Below are positions 44,471 to 56,159 of a stretch of DNA of 64,000 nt, piece by piece. Source of the DNA: Pisaster brevispinus (lineage: Eukaryota; Echinodermata; Asteroidea; Forcipulatida; Asteriidae); assembly GCA_023634235.1 (NCBI GenBank), contig JAMKCF010000020.1, positions 11,693,873 to 11,757,872 of the forward strand. The letters run 5' to 3'. The translations under genes were made by a program, and so were the position numbers. How positions within the stretch are numbered: position 1 is the stretch's first letter; each line of letters starts with the position of its first letter. The notes beneath the pieces are model-generated. The model was not told where the DNA came from, searched no databases, and saw nothing but the letters and a program-made list of their open reading frames with translations.

Positions 44471-45009
44471 GCTGTGTTTATGTTCATTAAAGAACACAAC
44501 TACCTCAAAATGATTTTCAACATGCGTTTTTAAAAAATGTTTTATTACCTTTTTTGGTGAAATGTTTAAGATAACTACGCGGATTGAAAACGAAATTTAA
44601 AAAAACGAAGTTATGACCAAGAGTATGACCAGGGTGTGAATGTTCTTGTCTACCTTATACGCCACAGAAATATTACTTGCAATCTGCTTGACGAGAATAC
44701 AATTAATAATTTTGTGAGTGAAAAGATTCGAGGTGGATTATCGGTAACTCTTCAGTTAGGAGTTAAGTAATCTAACTATCCCTGAATTTGATATAGGATG
44801 AGTTCTATCTCCTTAGGGACCTGTCTTGCAAACATACTTTAAATGGAGTTTAAACTGACTTTCAAGGGAGGAAGGACACGATACAAGAGTGCTAAGATGC
44901 AGGTGTCGTTTTCTCCGCTCAGCGATGACTGTCACATGACAGTAATTGTTCGAATTCTTTTGATTTATTTTAGTTGACCTTTAAAAGTGGCAACCGTATT
45001 TTTACTTAC

Positions 45010-45195
45010 CTAGATAGTACAATGCTCCGTGAGTACCAGGACCACTGGGGGAAAAGTGCACACTCACATGGCCCTCCATAATGATTGTGAACTGTAGTCG
45101 CATTGGTGACGTCATCGGCAGCTGAAGCTCTATGGTGCCCCTAGTCCGATATGTATTATTTCGAGCACATAGAGAAGTTTCCTCAAATGTTGTTC
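45010..45195 (-). CDS. FAMeT-like secreted protein, exon 3 (N-terminal half of domain)
   Basis: The acceptor 'ttgagttcag' and donor 'CTAG|GTAAGT' bound 186 nt with one base left at each junction (phase 1). The sequence T-T-F-E-E-T-S-L-C-A-R runs into strands R-L-Q-F-T-I-I-M-E-G-H-V-S-V-H-F-S-P and H-G-A-L-Y-Y-L, matching the start of the Methyltransf_FA fold (a strand, then 'H-V-x-x-x-F/L-S'). Confidence 0.7.
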
Positions 45196-45559
45196 CTGAA
45201 CTCAAGGGAATTTAAAGGACTGGATTAGAAATCATCAGTAAAGTAAAAGTACATCGGTTAGATTAGAAAAATTAATTTATTTCAAACCTCTCAGTTTCAA
45301 TTGAGATACCATCCAACCCTTCGCCCAAATTCTGTCAAATTGTAAAGTGTAGACAACAACACAAATACAATTTCTGTTTTTCAAGGTTTTTGGGCAGGTC
45401 CATATCTGGCCTACATCGGATATTACGGATAATGCGATTTTCCTGACAACATTTTACTTTTTATTGTTAAGGACTGGTACAAATTAAAATTAGTTTTCGA
45501 TTATTCGATATGTCCTGTTATTTTAATTTGACACATTTGAATACATCACTTTGTTTAAA

Positions 45560-46570
45560 AAGTTCTTGGTCATCATTGACCCTCGGAAGGATCCGTATGG
45601 GTCATACTCATTTTCGGGTCAGCATGACTCCTTTTGGGGTCAATATTTAATGGAATATGATTAATATTTACTAAAATCATGTTGACACCAAATGCGGGTC
45701 AAGTTCGCCCAGAAAGGAGTAAGGAACTCAAAGGGCTCTCCCCGAGCGTGGTAAATTCTTCCTTTTTGTAAAGCAAACATTTGATACTATTAAAATAAAT
45801 TTGGGCCAATGTGGTCTCCCGGACAAAAGCCCCCCCCCCCCCGAAAAACAAAAAAAACCAAAAAAAACCCAAAAAACCCAATGCAAAACCCAATGGTCAT
45901 AAAACATTTATGTCTTTCGAGGTAATAATAACCGGTTTTCAAGTTGAATTTTATGCGTTAGCGTTTCGAATTCTGTTGATCTTTGACTAATAACCATCGT
46001 TTAGAGGCACTTTTTTGTAAATATAAATAAACGCCAGGAAATGTTATGTTTTTCTGAAATTATTCTATTTTTCTTCATTTTTCCAAAAGTGCCATTTTTT
46101 TGGTTAACGTACAAAAGTAGTACATTAGGAGACTCCGAGGCTCAGTTCAAGTCATTGTATGTCGAATCAACAATTAAATGCGACATTAAAAGGAAATTGA
46201 AAAAATACAGACTTAAACAACCTACTTAATACGTAAACAGAACACACCATCATTGCTTCAGTAAACAACCAGCGCCAGACTTTGACTTCAGAAATTTCCG
46301 TCCCTAGTTCAGTCAACCGTTGAGGAAAAGTTCATTTCTGCTCTCTACAAACTCCCGTGTCAAAATTGACCCGGACCCCGTGTCCCTGTGAGCCTGAACC
46401 ATTTTGGGTACAGGCTGACCCGGAGACTAGTTAACTGGATTTTAGATGGGATTTGGCCTAAATTTGACTCATTTCTGGGTCAATTTTACACAGATTATTT
46501 TGGTCACACCGACCCAGAAACGGGTCAGGGCACTGCCGACGGGGGATCCGGGTCAACGCTAACAATTTTT
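45560..46570. promoter_or_regulatory. Cluster of GGGTCA/TGACCC half-sites in intron 2
   Basis: At least ten GGGTCA or TGACCC hexamers occur in two groups, 45,577-45,702 and 46,369-46,556 (for example 'cgacccagaaacgggtcaggg', 46,507). RGGTCA is the half-site of nuclear receptors. The sites may instead belong to a decayed repeat whose unit contains the hexamer. Confidence 0.35.
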
Positions 46571-46653
46571 TTTGACGCTTTCATAAAGTGCCTAATAGTC
46601 TCTACTTCTTTTTACAAAATCATGTAAACTTTAATATAGCATTAGACTCATAC

Positions 46654-46884
46654 CTTGTTGATTCTCTGTGCAGTCAGGTGACTGTTTAATCTGCCCCTGT
46701 TCGTTGACAGACACGCGATTGTCTTCACCACTATTCACTTCACGTAGCTTTCTTTGGGGCTTCGTGTTCAATCCGCCCAGACGAAACTCGGTGCATTCAC
46801 ACGGTCTCTGCTCGGCTAGTGACCAGCCGTATCGCTTTGTAGCTCGATCTAGTTCCTGACCCACGTAGCATACACGTCCATAAA
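46654..46884 (-). CDS. FAMeT-like secreted protein, exon 2 (linker)
   Basis: The acceptor 'ttgcag' and donor 'CAAG|GTATGA' bound 231 nt, phase 1 at both ends. The 77 codons encode V-Y-G-R-V-C-Y-V-G-Q-E-L-D-R, then a charged linker with four further cysteines up to C-T-E-N-Q-Q. The cysteines suggest disulphides in a secreted protein. I do not recognise a domain in this exon. Confidence 0.65.
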
Positions 46885-47469
46885 CTGCAATCAAATAAAT
46901 AAAAATAACGGGCGAGTTTGTTTTGTGCACTAAATCAACAAATATATTTTGTAATTAGCCAAAAGCAGAAAAACATTTTCTATAGTTATTCATTTAAATA
47001 AATTGAACATTTTTTACCTAAATATTGGAATACTTCACACGTCATTTACGACAGTTGTCAAACAGTTGCAAGCCTAATAAAACCAGCTTTACAAACTTAT
47101 ATCTTAACAACAGACACAAGAAAAAAGAAGAAGTCCCATTTACTGCAGCTACAATACACGTGCTTCCTCTGAATGACTCTGATTGAACCTGTTTCCGGGG
47201 AGGAACCTGCCCCCCCCCCCGTCAATGTGATTGTTTAATTATGTCAAACATTGAGATAAGTTTGTAAACTTGAATCTCCTAGGCGTATAGACTATAATGT
47301 CCGAATAGGAATGGTTGGGCAACCGCCGAACGGCTGCCCAACGATTGAAGAGGAAACGGTTCAACAGCATTTTATAAACAGTTGAGCGGATCGTTGGCGT
47401 AACGCTTCGATATACGCTCAGCTTGGTACGATGAACATTCCCTTTTTTAAGCTCTTGCAATACCTTTGT

Positions 47470-47620
47470 TTTTGAGCTCCAGCGATAATTGATCTCGAGC
47501 TTTCGAAGTATTTCATTTCGAGCGCATGAACTAACATATTTTGAGCGTTCAAAATAAATTCAAGCACAAAGTAATTTCGGGTCGAATTAAATTATTTCTG
47601 AGAATATAGAATTAGCTGGT
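47470..47620. repeat. Dispersed copy of the 21-22 kb AT array family
   Basis: 'gagctccagcgataattgat', 'atttcgagcgcatgaac' and 'gcgttcaaaataaattc' match the style of the array at 21-22 kb. It lies in intron 1 of the minus-strand gene. Confidence 0.4.
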
Positions 47621-48735
47621 GCAAACTGCTTGCAACCCAAATAACCTAATTATGGTATAAATGCAAAAAGAAAAGTTTCGGCCCTAGCAGAGTCTTTCTT
47701 GAATGCTAAAAAAAAAATGACAACACAACGCTCATAAACAGTATACAAGTTGGTGTAACAGAAGCAGTCAAGTACATGAATTGCGAGCTGGAGAAGGGCA
47801 GAAAGCACACCGAAAAAGCAACAGGTTAGCAATGAATAAGGATACAAAGGGAGGGGGGGGGGGGTAGAGGGAAGGGCTGGTTTGACCACAAGAGATTGGA
47901 AACATACAGGACGAAATCAAAGGTGGGAAGAGGGAGAAAAAGTATTTCATTAGTGATTGAGGCAGACTAAAAAGGAGTATATCTGTGGGAAAAAGTAGGA
48001 GGCAAAGGCAAAAGTTGTTAGTCGTTCATTTCCTTCTTGGATGTTCAGACCATGGGGTGGAAAGCTCTGGAGGCGCCTTAACAACAGTTTCTCCCTGCTC
48101 AGGCAACATTATCTCTGTGGTTACCTAGTGCCTCAATGCCTTGTAAAATCATGTCAAAAATTGAGTGGTGAAGAAGATTGAAGTGAATTTTACGGAACAG
48201 TTGTCAACGCTTCCGTTGCACGGACTCTTTGATACGTTCATTTGTTCAAGTTTATTTAGAACTTGTATCCGTAACCAGACAAAATAGTGTCCTTTGTCAA
48301 ATATTCATGTATAATTGTACAAGAAACCCAATAAACAAACAAACATAGCTGAAGTTGGTGCAACTTTTATGGCTGGAAATAAAATTAACTCCAAAGATCA
48401 CGTGGTTTATCCGGAAAAAGGTAAACTACGAGACTTCCGTTTTGCTAAAAATTTCCACGATTTCTTTTAGGAGCAGTTCTACTATACTCCTAGAAGACCT
48501 TTAAAATCATGTTCTACAGATTTTTTTTTCAACCATTTTTTTCCTTCATTTTGTATTCGCTTTGAATTTAGAAGTGTACCTAAACATTGAGCCTCCAAAT
48601 TAAATAATGTTTAGCCTCCTGCGTTCGAAGCAGATAATTTTTATAAGGTGCTTTTAAGGCAAACGCTGAATGTGCCATGCAGTCGATGGGTTGTAACATT
48701 GTGGGTTTTCAGAAAAAAACACTACCATTACTTAC

Positions 48736-48796
48736 CTTCCAAAGAGGCTGCGCCAAAAAGCACAAGGAGTGCAAGAGCCGTTTGTTCCGGTGCCAT
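48736..48796 (-). CDS. FAMeT-like secreted protein, exon 1 (signal peptide)
   Basis: On the minus strand M-A-P-E-Q-T-A-L-A-L-L-V-L-F-G-A-A-S-L-E is a typical cleavable signal peptide. It ends at GGAAG|GTAAGTAATG, leaving one base, which joins exon 2 as Val. The four exons total 768 nt including the stop, giving 255 residues: signal peptide, cysteine-containing linker of about 78 residues, and one Methyltransf_FA-like domain of about 150 residues. All three introns are phase 1, which is common for shuffled extracellular modules in animals. No neighbour suggests a pathway. Confidence 0.7.
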
Positions 48797-48899
48797 TAGG
48801 CCTATAGAACGAAGGGTGTTGGTCTCAGATTGACCACTTGGTTAACTTACTACTCACTAGTCACTACTACGGTACAGCAGAATCTCTCGGTCACCACTG

Positions 48900-49750
48900 A
48901 AGAAATGTACTTCAGTATCTATGAATAACTGAGTGGTGCCGCTATAGTCTAGTTGGAAGTAGACATTTTCTGAAATTATAATAATACGATCAAATTAGCA
49001 CACCAAGTATAGGCCTACACTGAACAATTACGCTAGTGCAATGCGGCTGTCGCCAACTGTATTAATTTAATCTCAGTACAATGCTTCGTTGCGGAATGAC
49101 AAAGGAAACCATGGGAACTTTTCTGCCTTGCCTGCGAAGGGAGAGCGGCGGTTTTTATATTGAACCAAGTATTCTAACTTTCTTGGTGATTGCGTCAAGG
49201 TTGGTGTTTGATTATTCGCCTAATTTTCTACCTTGAAAATCTGATATTTGCCACTAGAAAAAAAAGTAATATGACGAGAGGCTTGCCTTGGGTATCACGC
49301 GTTGAATGCGTAGCAAAATACATGGTTCTATGTGATAGGAAAGTTCTTTGTTTAATCTAACAACATTGGGTTTCCCTTCACATTATATAACGCACGTTCT
49401 CAGGTTCACGGCATCATTGACGATTCCTGATCAAAAACAAAAACAAAACTTAAAACCCCAATACAAATAATAACTTTAATTCTTTTTAAAGTACACAATA
49501 AATATTTACAATACTCCGACTAATACAATATCACTCAATTGGCTGTTTTGCTGCGGCCTGAACTGTTTTTTGTTCAAACCAAAATTCGGCCTTGCCTGAA
49601 CGGGAACAGCAACATTTAAGGGCATGTTTGCCCAAACATTTTTCTAAATAAACAGAGTGGCAGGTTTACCCTCAGTACCCAGGTATTCTGGTTCCACCAT
49701 GAGCAGGTATTAATGAAACAAGGAAACAAGGTGTCTTAGGGAAATCTGGA
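48900..49750. other. 5' flank of the minus-strand gene, then intergenic
   Basis: The transcription start is not evident. No exon or domain is recognised between the signal-peptide exon and the inverted-repeat element at 49,755. Confidence 0.35.
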
Positions 49751-49754
49751 TAGT

Positions 49755-50422
49755 CTGTCCCCCATTTGGGAAATTAACGTGGGCTGGAGGAGCATGATTC
49801 AAAACAAGTTTGTACACAGTTCGCCGTATGGTAGCCCGAACATTTGACGTCAAACTTCGAGGCTCGTGAATAACGCCAGATACCAGCCTTCAACTCACAC
49901 GGCGGAGATTCGTGGTCTACACACGCACGTTTACACACATTCCTATTTTTACATCCCTGTGGAGACATCTTTTGTTCTTTCCTTTTGTTCCTGTAGTTAA
50001 GAACCTCCCATAGACTTTGTACACAAAATTCCTTGTGGAGCAACCCAGTCTTTAGAATTTCCCTATGGAGACCCTTTGTTTTCCCGTTTCTGTTTTGTTC
50101 TCGGTCTCCATAAGGTAGTGAATATGAAGGCACACATTACACTGTGAATAAAACAACATTACATGCAAAATGTATGTACACGCGCGCAGCAGCAGACGAT
50201 CGAAACGTTCCTGCTGATGGAGTAGCTGACAAACACGTCACTTCGGAGCAGTCCAATCATAACACAGATATGGAAAGCTTACATCACCCACGTTTACCCG
50301 ATGAAATAATTGTATCCAATGAAATCATTGTATCCAATGAAATCATTGGGTTTGTAAAACCAGTGTCTGTCTTTATCATTGCGGATAAAGACAGGGGACC
50401 AGTCTAGCTGTATGGGGGACAG
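49755..50422. mobile_element. 0.67 kb element with CTGTCCCCCAT inverted ends
   Basis: CTGTCCCCCAT (49755-49765) and ATGGGGGACAG (50412-50422) are perfect 11-bp inverted ends. Inside are a ~60-bp block ('agcccgaacat...cgaggctcgtgaataacgcc', 49,831-49,890) and a near-end triple repeat of 'tatccaatgaaatcattg' (about 50,300-50,350), both also present at 55.13-55.29 kb. Frames of 119 and 87 codons on opposite strands fall within it and are probably not genes. Confidence 0.5.
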
Positions 50423-50429
50423 AATCTCC

Positions 50430-52380
50430 GGGGGACAGAATTAATCTCCTTGCTCAATCGATGTGTTGATCGGATTATTTGCATCTCTGGCGTTCCATAA
50501 TAGCACAAGCAATTACGGGTAGCTTGCCCACGTTATACTTAGACTCGCAATGTTTTGTTGTATTAGTCACCGGTAGCGGGCGCATGAACGTCGACTGTTT
50601 GGGAGGCTGAGTCGGAGGGACTGTGTATGTCTATAAATCTGGATCGATGTTCATGGGTACAGCTGCTCTTCCAGTGAGTCGTGTTGCGGACAGCAATTCG
50701 TGTTGCGATATCGGTGACAACATTAACAAAAGGAACGTCGCCATTCAAGACTACTATAGCCAACCAGTCAAGTAGGCAGCTTGCAGAAACATAAATGGCA
50801 GCTCAGCAAGTCCAGTTGGCCAAGACATTAGAGATCAAAATAAATTATTGAAAATAAGGTAAAATATGCATTATTTTTAGCCAATATTCCACCGTTTGTA
50901 TGGTCGGATTAGCCTCACCTGAACTGGTGGGTGCCCAAACTAAATGGTAACATAGACGGCTTTAATTCCTTTTGGATGGTTGCGTTATCGCAGGGGTATA
51001 AATTTGCGCTGTTTATTTTGAACATTGTGTAATAAAAACATCTTTAAAAAATCATTAACAAATATTATGCCGTTCGAGCATGAAATCCGTTAGGCGAATT
51101 TCAAGCTCTTGTAGATGACGCAAAGATTGTAAACTTATCTGTTTTAGTTTAGAAGATGGTTTTCGAAATAGCAAACTTTGATTTCATGTTAACGTCATCG
51201 CAATGATTTGTTTCCAGTTAAATTATCGTAAATCAATGGTTTCAAAAAATCTGTTCAGACCAAATTTTTTCATTTCCTTATAAGATTTTTGTCGACCTGA
51301 TGTACGTTGCGGTTGTTACGTCACTTTTATTGTTATTATTATTATGTTAGTCATGAAACAAAGGATGCCTCGATAAGTGAACTTAATCACTGTAGCTCGC
51401 AAGCCCGAGGAAACCTGCAAACAAGGGTGCTTGCTATGTGAACCGCAATACAAACACTGGGGTTAACCCCTACTCTTCCACAATTAGAGTTCAAGTTCTT
51501 TTACATGCACTACCAACCATAGTACACCATGACGCAAAGGTGCTTTTTTTCAAAGTGTATAGATGTATGAGAAGCTTCCATCCACTGAAATCATCTTTGA
51601 AGTCCTTTTAACTTAGACTCCACATCCAAAACTATTTTTTGTATGTCTAAACTTTCGGTTTCGACCGGAAGATCAAATTAGTCACGCCCTGTGGCAAAAT
51701 ATAAACCAATTTCTTTCAAACGAAATATGGTTTGTCAACACATTCAATTTGATTTAGTGTAGTCTGATATGTGATTACAAGGGACAAGGTAGTAACGGTT
51801 ACATGTCATTGTGGTCAATAAAAAAACACACACTAAAATAGCATATTATAGACAGGTGGTACAAGGCACACTATTTGTATACGGTCATCCTGCCAGATTG
51901 AAGCCAGCTAAATAAGGCGCTACATCTTACGCAAGGTCGTTAAACGCAACACCGCAGAGACGGAATAGCAATCTTAATTGCAATCAAGGAAAGTACAGGG
52001 CGCTCCACAGCTGTGAAACTAGACAGCCTTTAATCCGTACCACCGGCAACATCTGTTGACCGAGGTAACAGTATCTAATGATTTTGCAAAAATATACATA
52101 ATTATATTGCTTTGGAAACCCTGTTTTGTTTTGTTTTCCATAAACGAAACACGAAACAAACTCTTTTCAGAGTTTTTTTTAAGCAAACCTTGTTTTTTCG
52201 GAAATCTATACATTGAAAGCTGTTGCAATCTAAGGCTTTTTTTAATTAAATCGTTTTTTTTAAAAGTTTATATTGAACAAACCCTCCTTTTTCTGAATGT
52301 ATAATTTTAACAGTACTTGTTTTGATGCTGTATTATTAATTCCATGTTAAATTTGCATCGTGGAAAAATAATATTATTTG
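50430..52380. other. Intergenic, no gene recognised
   Basis: Short frames on both strands lack splice context and similarity. Nothing further is supported. Confidence 0.35.
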
Positions 52381-52384
52381 TGTT

Positions 52385-52500
52385 ATCATTTTTGTGGGTT
52401 CGAATCCCATCCGAGTAATATGCCTCTGTTTGGGGCTCGTTTTCTCTCTCACAGGACTCGGGAAAGTACCGAGTATACAGTGCTTTATAACACGCATTGG
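52385..52500 (+). repeat. tRNA-derived SINE
   Basis: 'gggttcgaatccca' (B box) is followed by 'ggactcgggaaagtaccga' and 'gtatacagtgctttataac', the same order as at 37,285. Two overlapping plus frames of 74-85 codons over it are not genes. Confidence 0.6.
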
Positions 52501-53489
52501 TGCATGGGGGTGTTTAGAAGAGGTTCCAGTCCCCGCCCATTGGACTTACCATGTCTCAGATCTTGCTCTCGGATTGTTGGATCGGTCCTGGTCTTCGTGT
52601 CGTTTCTGCTGGTCATGATCCTGAGCACCAAATAAGAATCACCCACCACATTTAGAATTTTGAAACCAGTTAATTTAGCGTACCTTTAATAAGCAATGCA
52701 CTTTGGATGCATGGTTTAATTACAGCAGTGGCAGGCTGTATACCAGTCTTTAATAACTCAAGGTAATTGCGAGAAAGAAAAGAAAAGAGAAAAGAGAAAG
52801 AGAAAAACATAACAATAGAAAAGGAAGAAATGGTACCCAAATAAAGAACCTTAATTATGGAGCTTCCAATACAAGGTCATATTATGACTATAATTACTCT
52901 TCAAGAAAAAAAGGGGAATTATAGCATCACTACAACTATGATGAAAGGTAATTCGATTTGTAATAATATTTGTATATGACTTTTGATTTACAAATTATGT
53001 TAACAAATCCTACCATCATTGTTGGTTTCGATGTTTATCTGTCATAGGATGCATTTTTTACGATTCGCATTGTTTACCAATAAATCACTCCCTGGTGCCA
53101 AATAATCGATTCGGTTGCAATTGTTTTACTGCTGCTCGACCACGCCAAGGTCAGCGGGAAACTCGAGTCACCGGGAACGTCCCTTTTTTTTCTTCAATTA
53201 TTTGTGAACTTGGCTGAAGGTGGGTTCGCTCGTGCGCATTCCAATTGATGCAAATGTACATTTGATTTACACCATGGCCGACATGGGGGCAGAGGGTATC
53301 CCCCTCAATGTTCCAATAATTTACACACTGTTTCCTCTTGTCCTCTTTGTATACAGTTTTAAAGCGAGGTTGTTTAGAGGTTCTAGGTGCCTCACCTCAT
53401 GACAAAGTTAATCCTGTGTTATTATCCATTTAACATTCTATTTAGTTGACAACTTTACACACTTCATACCAAGTAAGAGTACTTTTGCA

Positions 53490-53490
<1 letters not shown>
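52500..53490. other. Intergenic, no gene recognised
   Basis: A purine-rich stretch lies near 52,775-52,830. A 60-codon plus frame at 53,220-53,402 (H-L-I-Y-T-M-A-D-M-G-A-E-G) has no splice context I can support. Confidence 0.3.
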
Positions 53491-53815
<325 letters not shown>

Positions 53816-54054
53816 TGAAACATAGAGCTTGAGCTATCATCCTGATTGCCGATGCAGCTTCAATGACTCCTCGTCCATTCGCTTGCCGTCCAATTAAGTA
53901 TTCTCCATTGGTTCCGGCCGCACAATTCAATTACAAGTGTACATGGCCATGCCTTTCTCTACTGAATAACAGCGAGGTCAAGCGACAGAGAGAAAGAGAG
54001 AGCGCTGGAAAACAAAAAAACGAACTTGAAAATTCCAATTTCATTAGTTCAATT

Positions 54055-54090
54055 GTTTATTTATTAATTAATTAATTTATTTATTTATTA
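54055..54090. repeat. (TTAT/TTAA)n stretch
   Basis: This is a short AT-only tract, 'tttattaattaattaattta' style, with no gene content. Confidence 0.7.
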
Positions 54091-55120
54091 TTTCCAGGCA
54101 GCACACATGCAATACATTCAAAGAGCTAACACAATAAGTATGCAACAGAGAACAAGCTTGCGGTTAACCAAAAAGCGAAAAAAAAATCACTATGTAAAGG
54201 CGATCAAATTGGCCTCTCAATGATGAAATCGGACGATTTAGGCATTTTTGACTTTACCTACGAACATGACAACAAAGAGATGTTGCTTCTTTTTGTTGTC
54301 ATTTAATCGCAGCATGTTCATTAACTACAGATTACCATGATTCTCAATTAACCGTGTTTTATTTCTACAGAGGCTGATTCGGCACACTGATTGTGTTGCA
54401 CAATAGACAATTCCCTCAAGACACACCCTGCCTCTTTGCTACCGCATCTAATCTTCTTACATAGAAGACACAACATGCTTGTTTACAACATTGGGACGGT
54501 CTACCGACAGACGTGACCCGTATTTATTAAAGTTTGTCTTCAGTATTAACAACACTTTTACGGTATAATCTTGAAGTTAAAAATCCATGGTGAATCCCCT
54601 ACTTGCTGCTGAGGGGGTGAAAAACCAGAGGTCAAAACTCTGTATGGAGAAATTGCTCTGGAAAACCCCGCAGTGATGTGCAAAAGTTTTAGCATAGTTT
54701 TGTTAAAAAGAACGGGTTATAGGAGTGTTTGCTGTCTGTCGGTAGGCAGATGGCACCATTTTGCCAGCGCCTTGCCTTATATATCGATGTCTGTAACCGC
54801 CAGAACCTTAATAAATATCTCATAAGTCGTTTTTTTGTTATTCTTCCTATCTCAACGCAATTGCGTTTCAAAATCCACACTTCCCGTGGATGTCCACATA
54901 CAACACAAAGTAATCCAGGCATTTAAAAAATGGCATTTTCGAAGCACGTTGTTTTTCTCTTTAAAGCACAAAGCGAATCCCGACTGGATGTCAGGTTTCT
55001 TCAAATGCAATTATTTAGCAACCTTGCTTGGGTTTGCGTCCTTCCTCTTTATCCACTTGTCATTGTCAACCTTATGCTGATTAATGGGCAAAGCTATCAA
55101 GAACGCACAATAACAGTCAT
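54090..55120. other. Intergenic with repeat pieces
   Basis: The minus strand at 54,830-54,890 ('cctatctcaacgcaattgcgtttc' on plus) recurs at about 57,010-57,055 ('cctacctcaacacaattacgtctc'). Several frames here are shifted products of this repeat. Confidence 0.35.
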
Positions 55121-55126
55121 GTTTCA

Positions 55127-55315
55127 GATAGCCCGAACATCTGACGTCACACTTCGAGGCTCGTGAATAACGCCAGATACCAGCCAGACCGGATGTTGCC
55201 AAACGTACATTTGACCTAGCATTCATTTCACGCGGACACTTGCAGGACAAAACAACTCTACGTGATGTATCCAATGAAATCATTGGGCCTTAAGACCACT
55301 ACCGGACCAGTCTAT
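55127..55315. repeat. Second copy of the 49.8 kb element's internal blocks
   Basis: 'agcccgaacatctgacgtcacacttcg' and the following bases match 49,831-49,890 with few mismatches, and 'tatccaatgaaatcattggg...ggaccagtcta' matches 50,325-50,405 with a shorter spacing. It is an internally deleted copy. I do not find the CTGTCCCCCAT ends here. Confidence 0.5.
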
Positions 55316-55689
55316 GTTTCAGATGAATACAGTTTGTACTTGTTGCGAAAACAGCATAAAACTTTCAAGTTTGTAGAATCCATCCACAATTAGCGAGGTA
55401 TAACAGCGTGTGCCAAGCTGGTCGCATTGAGGGCAGCATTCGAACGGACACCATGGATATTTCCAACAGTCGCTTGCGCAGTACTTTGTATTGCCTTTTA
55501 ATCAACATGGGCATTTTCGATGAACGCTTACTATAATACAACCACTTCTAGAGCAAGTAAACGTTGGGACAAAACGTACAATGTTTCTTTTCGGGGTGAT
55601 TATCCACCTTACCCTGCCATACTGCATTGACCTTGTATTCCACGTCAAATTTGTTGCAAGAAATTAATAGACCAACTGAAAATATACGT

Positions 55690-55850
55690 GTTTCGACCCC
55701 CTGTGCATGTTCCCTGCTGGGAACACCCACTAAAACTGGCCATGCTCATGTGACTTCAATGGGACGAAAAATGTTTAAAACTTCCTGTGCTACAAGAACA
55801 GTAAAAGGGATAGTGAAGCCTGTGCTTAGTCAGCTGATTCATTATTTTAG
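55690..55850. repeat. Dispersed repeat, related copy at 57.79-57.95 kb
   Basis: 'gttccctgctgggaacacccac', then 'gggatagtgaagcctgtgcttagtcagctga' resembles 'gtttcctgggaacgcccac...ggggatattaacaggtgtttagtcagctga' near 57,790. It is a diverged dispersed element. Confidence 0.4.
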
Positions 55851-55904
55851 TAGTTACACCATTTTACAAGGCATAAAAAATAAATAAAAATTGTTGTGTT
55901 TGTG

Positions 55905-56010
55905 AAGTTATTTATTTATTTATTGGTTAATTTATTAAACTTTGTTTTGTGTAGTATTTTATGTATTTAATATTTTATTCTGTTTTATTTATTTTATTTA
56001 TTTATTCTCC
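55905..56010. repeat. TTTA-rich low-complexity tract
   Basis: Runs of 'ttatttattta' and 'tttattttattt' cover this stretch. A G13 run follows at 56,125-56,137. Confidence 0.7.
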
Positions 56011-56159
56011 CCTTTTTTTGTAGGTGTTCCCGCCAACGGTCGAACACCTTCTGTATTTATTTATATATGTTTGCCTTCTCAGTTTAGGATGACTGTGTTT
56101 GTGTGTGGGTGTGGGTGTGTGTGTGGGGGGGGGGGGGAGGGTCAATACCCGGGGCTCAA

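Noticed and set aside
37285..52500. tRNA genes at the B-box-like sequences (37.3, 33.5, 39.4, 52.4 kb)
   Set aside because: None forms a full cloverleaf with an A box and acceptor stem. Shared 3' sequence shows they are SINE pieces.
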